In this document: in pieces, positions 1 through 5,200 of the stretch | How the letters are laid out: each line of letters starts with the position of its first letter | How positions within the stretch are numbered: position 1 is the stretch's first letter | DNA from: Acidimicrobiaceae bacterium | Lineage (GTDB): Bacteria > Actinomycetota > Acidimicrobiia > Acidimicrobiales > Ilumatobacteraceae | NCBI GenBank assembly: GCA_003455715.1 | Contig: DMQJ01000008.1 | Location: 1-5,828 of the forward strand | Length of the DNA: 5,828 nucleotides | Direction of reading: 5' to 3' | Program-made: the position numbers and the translations under genes | The notes under the pieces: generated by a model | Told to the model about the DNA's origin: nothing | The model's database searches: none | The model's input: the letters and a program-made list of their open reading frames with translations, nothing else

Positions 1-906
1 CGCCGCGGCGGCACCGCCGTGTGCCCCGCGGCCGAGCACCATGCGGTGCTTGCTGCGGTCGAGCAGGTGCACGGAACGGTCGTGGGGTGCACCCCCGCGG
101 GCGAGGTCGATCTCGAGGCGCTCGCCCACACGCTGCAGCACACGGCCGACGTGTCGGTGGTCAGCGTGATGGCGGTGAACAATGAGGTGGGCACCGTCAC
201 CGACCTTGTCGCGGTGGCCGAGGTGGTGCGCCGTCACGCACCCACGGCGGTGCTGCACACCGACGCCGTGCAGGCGCCCTGCTGGCTCGACCTGCGCGCC
301 ATCTCGCCGTTGGTCGACATGCTGTCGTTGTCGGCGCACAAGTTCGGGGGGCCGAAGGGGGTCGGTGTGCTCATGGCTCGCCGTGGCCTCGGCTTCGAGC
401 CTCGCCTCATCGGTGGGGGGCAGGAGCGCGAACTGCGCAGCGGCACGCACAACGTGGCTGGCATCGTCGCCCTGGCCGACGCGTTGGCCCGTACCGATCG
501 CGAGCGCGCCGGCGAGAACGTGCGCCTGGCGGCCCTGCGCGACCAACTGGTCGACGGCATCATGGCCCGCCTCGTGGGCGTGCACGAGACGGTGCCGCGC
601 CAGCGCAAGGTGGCCGGGTCGGCTCACCTGTGCATCGAGGGCATCGAGAACGAGGCGCTGCTGTTTCTGCTCGATGAGGCGGGCGTGTGCGCCAGCGCAG
701 CCTCCGCGTGTGCGGCTGGGGCGATGGAGCCGTCACATGTGTTGGCCGCCATGGGAGTGCCGCGTGAGTTGGGCCTCGGTGCACTTCGGCTCACCCTCGG
801 CCGCACCACCACCGACACCGATGTGCAGCGCGGCATCGACGCCGTAGTGAGCTGCGTCGGGCGACTGCGACTGCGGCGCCGGGCAAGCTCCGGGGTGCCG
901 TCGTGA
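1..906 (+). CDS. Cysteine desulfurase (IscS/NifS class V PLP enzyme), 5'-truncated by window edge
   Basis: This enzyme removes sulfur from L-cysteine, giving alanine and an enzyme-bound persulfide for cytoplasmic sulfur transfer. The frame is open from base 1, so 301 residues are visible; against E. coli IscS roughly the first 95-100 are missing. The GTG at 19 is internal, not a start. Family landmarks appear in order: E-H-H-A-V-L with the PLP-stacking His (codon 37-39); V-N-N-E-V-G-T (around 178-198); H-T-D-A-V-Q with the PLP-contacting Asp (262-264) and Gln (271-273); S-A-H-K with the Schiff-base Lys (340-342); G-G-G-Q-E-R-E-L-R-S-G-T; and the catalytic Cys in S-A-C-A-A-G (TGT 709-711), followed by E-P-S-H-V-L. 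The active-site loop is a little atypical (A-S-A-A-S-A-C rather than S-S-G-S-A-C), but every key residue is present. The stop overlaps mnmA, which suggests sulfur donation to MnmA. Whether it also serves Fe-S assembly cannot be told from this window. Confidence 0.95.
   Translation, partial: RRGGTAVCPAAEHHAVLAAVEQVHGTVVGCTPAGEVDLEALAHTLQHTADVSVVSVMAVNNEVGTVTDLVAVAEVVRRHAPTAVLHTDAVQAPCWLDLRAISPLVDMLSLSAHKFGGPKGVGVLMARRGLGFEPRLIGGGQERELRSGTHNVAGIVALADALARTDRERAGENVRLAALRDQLVDGIMARLVGVHETVPRQRKVAGSAHLCIEGIENEALLFLLDEAGVCASAASACAAGAMEPSHVLAAMGVPRELGLGALRLTLGRTTTDTDVQRGIDAVVSCVGRLRLRRRASSGVPS
903..906 (+). promoter_or_regulatory. GTGA stop/start overlap coupling desulfurase and mnmA
   Basis: The TGA stop of the desulfurase (904-906) shares bases with the GTG start of mnmA (903-905). 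Overlaps of this kind typically let a terminating ribosome restart on the next gene, which keeps the two products in proportion. The weak upstream Shine-Dalgarno fits coupling. Coupling itself is inferred. Confidence 0.8.
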
Positions 907-1949
907 AGGTGCTCATGGCACTCAGTGGCGGGGTCGACTCGTCGGTCGCCGCGGCCGAGTTGTTGCAGGCCGGGCACGACGTGGTGGGCATCACGATGCG
1001 ACTGTGGGGTGGCGACAGCGACACCGGGTGCTGCTCCATCTCCGACGTCGACGACGCCCGGCGAGTGGCCCAGCAGCTGGGCATCGACCACCTGGTGTTC
1101 AACTTCACCGACGACTTCGACACGCACGTCGTGGCGCCCTACGTGCAGGCGCACCGCGACGGCATCACTCCCAACCCGTGCATCGAGTGCAACCGCCACC
1201 TCAAGTTCCACCGGCTGGCCGAGCGGGCCGACCTGCTGGGCTTCGATGCCGTGGCCACCGGGCATCATGCCCGCATCGTCGAGCACGATGGCGCCCGCTA
1301 TGTGGCCCGTGGCGCCGACCCGGCGAAAGACCAGAGCTATGTCGTGCACATGCTGCCCCAGCGCGAACTGGCCCGCACCCTGTTCCCGATCGGCCACCTC
1401 ACCAAGGCCGAGGTGCGGGTGAAGGCCACCGCGCTCGGCCTGCGCACGGCGGCCAAGCCCGACAGCCAAGACGTGTGCTTCATCACCCACACCGGTGGCC
1501 GCGAGCAGTTCCTCGGCGACCGCATCGGGTTCACCCCGGCAACGGTGGTGGGCACCGATGGCGCCCTGCTCGGCCGCACCGAGTCGGTGCAGTTGGTCAC
1601 GCTCGGCCAGCGCCGCGGCGTGGGTGTGGTGGGTGGCGGCCCGAAGCGCTACGTCGTGGGCATCGACCGGCAGGCGGGCACGGTGACGGTGGGCGACGAG
1701 TCGCAGCTGCAGCGCACCGAGCAGGCGGTGACCCAGATGGTCTGGGCGCACGAGCCGGTGTGGGGTGAGGTGCGTGTCCAGTGCAGCGCCCACGGCACGA
1801 CACATCCGGCCACCGTCGAACCCGGTGTCGTCGACGGCACGATCGTGGTGCGTTGGGCGACGCCGCAGCGGGTGGTGTCGCCCGGCCAGAGCATGGTGCT
1901 CTACGACCTCACCGACACCCGCGTGCTCGGCGGCGGCATCGCCAACTGA
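903..1949 (+). CDS. mnmA: tRNA-specific 2-thiouridylase MnmA (TrmU), complete
   Basis: MnmA adenylates the C2 position of wobble uridine 34 in tRNA Lys, Glu and Gln and replaces the oxygen with sulfur, giving s2U34. The product is 348 residues, close to the usual 350-370. Visible motifs are the N-terminal PP-loop S-G-G-V-D-S-S (residues 8-14, ATP pyrophosphatase signature), G-C-C-S-I-S-D-V-D-D-A-R-R-V, and N-P-C-I-E-C-N-R-H-L-K-F with the nucleophile Cys96. G-H-H-A-R-I, K-D-Q-S-Y and S-Q-D-V-C-F-I with the second catalytic Cys192 follow. C-terminal beta-domain motifs are G-Q-R-R-G-V-G, K-R-Y-V-V-G and S-P-G-Q. The GTG start at 903 is chosen because it yields the family N-terminus M-K-V-L-M-A-L-S-G-G; an ATG at 915 would clip the first strand. 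It overlaps the desulfurase stop by four bases, so translational coupling is likely. A weak GGGG at 892-895 is the only Shine-Dalgarno-like match. No Tus relay genes are seen here, so direct transfer, as in the Bacillus YrvO-MnmA pair, is plausible. Confidence 0.97.
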   Translation: MKVLMALSGGVDSSVAAAELLQAGHDVVGITMRLWGGDSDTGCCSISDVDDARRVAQQLGIDHLVFNFTDDFDTHVVAPYVQAHRDGITPNPCIECNRHLKFHRLAERADLLGFDAVATGHHARIVEHDGARYVARGADPAKDQSYVVHMLPQRELARTLFPIGHLTKAEVRVKATALGLRTAAKPDSQDVCFITHTGGREQFLGDRIGFTPATVVGTDGALLGRTESVQLVTLGQRRGVGVVGGGPKRYVVGIDRQAGTVTVGDESQLQRTEQAVTQMVWAHEPVWGEVRVQCSAHGTTHPATVEPGVVDGTIVVRWATPQRVVSPGQSMVLYDLTDTRVLGGGIAN

Positions 1950-1979
1950 TCGGCCCCGGCAGGCGCTTGCCTCGGCCGA
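1950..1979 (+). terminator. GC-rich hairpin right after the mnmA stop, possible terminator without U-tract
   Basis: The six bases after the stop codon, TCGGCC (1950-1955), pair perfectly with GGCCGA (1974-1979). Inside, GGCAG (1958-1962) pairs with TTGCC (1967-1971), with one G-T wobble and a GCGC loop; the two stems are separated by a symmetric 2x2 internal loop. The hairpin is the natural end point for the desulfurase-mnmA transcript. No T-run follows (next bases CGAATCG), so a classical intrinsic terminator is not shown. It could instead be an RNA-stability stem or a U-less terminator. Confidence 0.45.
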
Positions 1980-1987
1980 CGAATCGA

Positions 1988-2003
1988 GCACGGGTGCACG
2001 GGT
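1988..2003 (+). repeat. Tandem octamer GCACGGGT x2
   Basis: Two perfect copies of GCACGGGT abut at 1988-1995 and 1996-2003, immediately upstream of the DosR-like palindrome. Part of it (GGTG 1993-1996) can also pair with CACC (2005-2008). It could be a regulator half-site pair or chance in GC-rich DNA. Confidence 0.35.
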
Positions 2004-2010
2004 TCACCTG

Positions 2011-2026
2011 CGGACTTTCGGCCCTG
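2011..2026 (+). promoter_or_regulatory. DosR/DevR-like palindromic box
   Basis: The 16-mer CGGACTTTCGGCCCTG resembles the GGGAC-N4-GTCCC core recognised by the mycobacterial response regulator DosR (NarL/LuxR family). It matches 8 of the 10 fixed core positions; the mismatches are C for the first G and G for the T of the right half. It lies about 170 bases before the start of the secreted-protein gene and about 30 bases before a weak -10-like CACTAG (2056-2061), so it could act as an activator site near a promoter there. No convincing -35/-10 pair is visible, and no regulator gene is in the window. The regulator identity is inference from motif similarity. Confidence 0.3.
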
Positions 2027-2058
2027 CCATGTCGAGCACGTCGGCGCGACGGTGGCAC

Positions 2059-2084
2059 TAGCGGGTTCCCCCGACGGACCCGTC
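2059..2084 (+). repeat. Leader motif copy A: TAGCGGG-N6-CGACGG-N2-CCGTC
   Basis: TAGCGGG (2059-2065), six variable bases, CGACGG (2072-2077), two bases and CCGTC (2080-2084). The same order recurs 78 bases downstream as copy B. Within the copy, GACG pairs with CGTC around a GACC loop, so sequence and hairpin are both repeated. Confidence 0.5.
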
Positions 2085-2136
2085 CCGCTCCGGCGCTGCT
2101 GGGGTGAGCGAGTTGCCGAGGACGGCGACTACTTGG

Positions 2137-2163
2137 TAGCGGGAGAAGCCGACGGTGCCCGTC
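2137..2163 (+). repeat. Leader motif copy B: TAGCGGG-N6-CGACGG-N3-CCGTC
   Basis: TAGCGGG (2137-2143), six bases unlike those of copy A, CGACGG (2150-2155), TGC and CCGTC (2159-2163). The GACGG/CCGTC stem is retained while the loop and the N6 spacer differ, which suggests conservation of a structured element rather than a simple fresh duplication. Confidence 0.5.
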
Positions 2164-2183
2164 ACGCACGGGACCCTTCGGCG

Positions 2184-2190
2184 AAAGGAG
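2184..2190 (+). promoter_or_regulatory. Strong ribosome binding site for the secreted-protein gene
   Basis: AAAGGAG, followed by AGGACC, lies six bases before the ATG at 2197. This is the best Shine-Dalgarno in the window and decides the start of the large open frame. AAGG within it can pair with CCTT at 2175-2178. Confidence 0.85.
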
Positions 2191-2196
2191 AGGACC

Positions 2197-2280
2197 ATGC
2201 GAAGGTTCACTCGTCGCGGCGGACTGCTGTGTCTGCTGCCGACATTCTTCCTCGCGATGGGCGTTCAGGGCGTCACAGCG
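2197..2280 (+). other. Sec-type signal peptide of the large protein
   Basis: The first 28 residues have a basic start (M-R-R-F-T-R-R), a hydrophobic core (L-L-C-L-L-P-T-F-F-L-A-M) and a V-T-A site before A-P-G, so signal peptidase I would cut after Ala28. T-R-R-G-G-L-L faintly recalls a twin-arginine signal but has Gly at a position that is normally hydrophobic, so Sec is preferred. Cys12 is in the core and has no lipobox around it. Confidence 0.8.
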
Positions 2281-5200
2281 GCCCCTGGCGACGGCGAGGT
2301 GTCAGGAACAGGTGACGTCTTCGCCGATCTCGTCGTGGTGCTACGCGACGTGAACGGCGTGCCGTTGCTGCAGCGATTCGAGGTACCGAGTGAGGTCGAC
2401 CCGAGCCTCAATGAGGAGTTGTTCTGCGTACAGCCGGTGTCGCTCTCCGAGATTCCGGCCGTTGCACCTATCGAGAATCCGGCCGACGGCCGCTCGGTGT
2501 ATCCGATCCCGCTGATGGGCGACCCGGGTGCGCCACCGCCCCCCGAGGGCGAAGAGGTCGAGGTCTGTGACCCGCAGCCTGCCTACGCGATGTACGTGCA
2601 GGAGGCAGAGCTCGAGCGCCTGAACATGGCTCGCCAACCCGACGAGGTGAAGGCACGCAAGCTCAACGATGTGATGATCAAGCTCCTCACCGCCGACGAG
2701 TTGACGCTCGACGGCGCCGGTCGCATCACCGCCGATGGGTTGGCGCTCGACGCGTCGCCCGAGTACGCGGCCATCTACCACTCGTTGATGACCACCGGAC
2801 TGATCCCGGGGCTCGACGCCGCGCCGGCAGCGCTGCCGCCGTTCGACGCCTGGATGCTCGCGGCTGCGGCGATGGGCACGGCCTCAGGGAAGTCGACCCC
2901 GATCACCATCGACTCGGTGCAGTACTACAACCGGATCGTGGGAGTGGCTGCCGACTACGTGGAGTCGCCGGGCGTGTGGGAGGTCGACTTCCTGCGCACG
3001 ACGCCTCCGGGCGGCGAGCAGTTCGTCGACTTCAGCGCCTTCAGCTACACCCGTAGCGAAGTCTTCCAAGGATGTGCGACCTGGCTCGACGTGCCCACCC
3101 TCACGTGGCAGGTCAGCTCGATCGCAGAGCTCGCCGACTTCGCCGAGCTGCCGCCGGTCGCATCGGGTGGCACTGTCACCAACATCGCCGGCTTCGCTCA
3201 ACTGGCCGACGACGTTCGCGCAGTGATCGTTCTCCTGCACGAGAACGGTGTCATCCCTGGCTTCTTCATCGACCCTGTCGGCCAGAACACGTGCGCAGCA
3301 CAGACACTCGCACTGAGCCAGCCGGCTACCAGTTGGGGAATGCTGCCGTCCGACATCATCCAGACCGACGTGGTCACGTCCACGCTGACCGCCTACATGC
3401 CGTGGGCGGGTACCACCGTCAACCGGGCGCAGTTCCGAGTGACGATCGACGCAACCGACGCCTTCACCCTCGGGTCGGAGGTCTCCTTCGTCTCCACCGC
3501 ACTGCCCGGCCAGATCGACTTCGTGGTCGACGGTGACGGCAACCTGGTTGGCACCTGGGGCGGAGTCGACGGGTTCGTGCTGACGCCTGGCTCCCAGGTC
3601 GAGGCACCGTTCACGGTGACCATCGCCGACGGGGCTCCGCTCGGCACCTACACAGCCACCCTCGAACTGGTCGACCTCGACGCTTCGGATCCGACCGCCT
3701 CAGTGCTCGCATCCGACGTGGCGCTCACCGACGTGCACGACGCGGTCCTCACCGTGTTGTGGACCTCGATGATCGAGTACGCCGCGCAGGGCACCTTCCA
3801 GCCGGTGACCGCCCGTGTGTTCAACCCCGACCTCGGTCAGGAACCATTGAGTGGCGCAGCGCTGCGCATCACGATCGACGCTCCTGAGCCCTTCCTGCTC
3901 GACACACAGGCGAGCGCCTGGTCGGAAACCGTTGCCATGCCGTTCGCGTTGGACGGTGCGGGCGACCTGGTGGGCACGTGGGCCCTTCCCGACCCGCTGC
4001 CGGTTCCGTACGACCAGCTCACCACGTGGTACCTGAACATTGCTGAGGGTGCCCCGACCGGTGTGTACCAGGCCAGTATTGAGATCATCGACGCCGCTGG
4101 CGTCGTGCTGAACGGCCCAGCGGTCGGCGAGTTCATCATCGCCCCCGCATCCGTTCACGGCGGCGGTGGCGGCGGAGGCGGAGATGACGGCGAAGAGCCG
4201 GCGCTTCCTCCGATCGCCTCCATCACCGAGCGTCCGCCGGTGGTGACGAACTCCACGTCGGCGACGTTCGCCTTCGTGGCCGACCAACTCGATGCCGAGT
4301 TCGGCTGCTCGCTCGATGGCGCAGTTGCCACGCTCTGCACCAGCCCGATCACCTATGAGGGGCTGGCCGACGGCACGCATCTGTTCGCTGTGTACGCGAC
4401 CACCGATCAGGTCGGACCCACTGCCGTCGTGTCGTGGACCGTCGACACCGTGGAGCCGACGATCTCCCTCATCGACGTTCCGGACGCGGCAACGGTTGCG
4501 ACGGACGCCACCTTCACCTTCACGGTCGACGGTGCTGTCGCCGTCATGTGCTCGCTCGACGGTTCCGTGTTGAGTGAGTGCACGAGCCCGACGGTGTACA
4601 CCGACCTCCCGGTCGGCCCACACAGCTTCGTGCTTGCCGCAGTCGACAATGCGGGCAACTACGCATCGGTGGGCCATCGTTGGACGATCTACAACTCGCT
4701 CGACGAGCTCGAGTGGATCGTTCCGGTGACCCCGGTTCGCCTGGCTGACACCCGGGTGGGCTGGGAAGCGTCGGACCTCGAGTTCACCGGTGAGGGCCCG
4801 ATCGTCGGTGGCACGTGGCTCCGCGTGCAAGTGGCCGGTCGTGGCGGCGTGCCGCTCGACGCCGATGCGGTGATGATGAACCTCACCATCACCGGGGCGG
4901 TCGGGGCTGGCTATGCCACCGTGAACGCCTGCGGCGTGCGGCCCCCGACATCGAGCATCAACTACGTTGCCGGTCGCAACATCGCCAACCAGTTGATGGT
5001 CGACCTGTCGCCGGCCGGTGGCGTGTGCGTGTACGTGCACACCACCGCTGAGGTGATCGTCGATGTCTTCGGATACGCGCCGGACACTGTCGACTACCTG
5101 TCCGTCACACCCGTCCGTCTGGCCGACACGAGGGCTGGTTGGACAGCTCCTGACGGCGAGTTCACCGGCACCGGTCCGGTGTCGAGTGGTCAGGTGCTCG

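Larger units (their letters stand above)
2059..2190 (+). promoter_or_regulatory. Candidate structured 5' leader (riboswitch-like) of the secreted-protein gene
   Basis: Hand folding gives a compact multi-helix arrangement. A closing stem pairs GGGTTCC (2063-2069) with GGGACCC (2170-2176). Inside it are a GACG/CGTC hairpin (2073-2084), CGCTC/GAGCG (2086-2090 with 2106-2110), and an 8-bp hairpin (2111-2118 with 2123-2130, one G-U, loop AGGA) that directly abuts it. A GACGG/CCGTC hairpin (2151-2155 with 2159-2163) completes the set. Two alternative stems compete: CCCGT/ACGGG (2158-2162 with 2168-2172) breaks the closing stem and the last hairpin, and CCTT/AAGG (2175-2178 with 2185-2188) would cover the Shine-Dalgarno. 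I compared it from memory with c-di-AMP, c-di-GMP, glycine, cobalamin, TPP, SAM and guanidine aptamers and found no convincing match. GC-rich DNA pairs easily by chance, so this is a hypothesis. Confidence 0.4.

Noticed and set aside
624..1991. 455-codon open frame on the minus strand
   Set aside because: It is antisense to the desulfurase end and to mnmA, both of which carry unmistakable family motifs. The antisense product is compositionally biased and has no recognisable domain.
2129..2155. 3' half of a c-di-GMP-I (GEMM) riboswitch
   Set aside because: GGTAGCGGG resembles the GEMM 3' block, but the 5' GGGCAAA and GACGCAAAGCC blocks are not found upstream.
2101..2175. c-di-AMP (ydaO) riboswitch
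   Set aside because: GGGGTGAGC and CCCGTCAC superficially recall parts of it, but the hallmark ACAGCTAACC block and GGGGTGAATC are absent.
2137..2196. Glycine riboswitch
   Set aside because: GCGGGAGA and GGCGAAAGGAG recall glycine aptamer pieces, but the second piece is the Shine-Dalgarno region and the CTCTCAGG block is missing.
2209..2229. Twin-arginine export signal
   Set aside because: T-R-R-G-G-L-L lacks the hydrophobic residues expected right after the arginine pair; an ordinary Sec signal explains the sequence.
2052..2315. 87-codon open frame on the plus strand across the leader
   Set aside because: No Shine-Dalgarno, an Arg/Gly/Asp-rich product, and overlap out of frame with the well-supported start at 2197.
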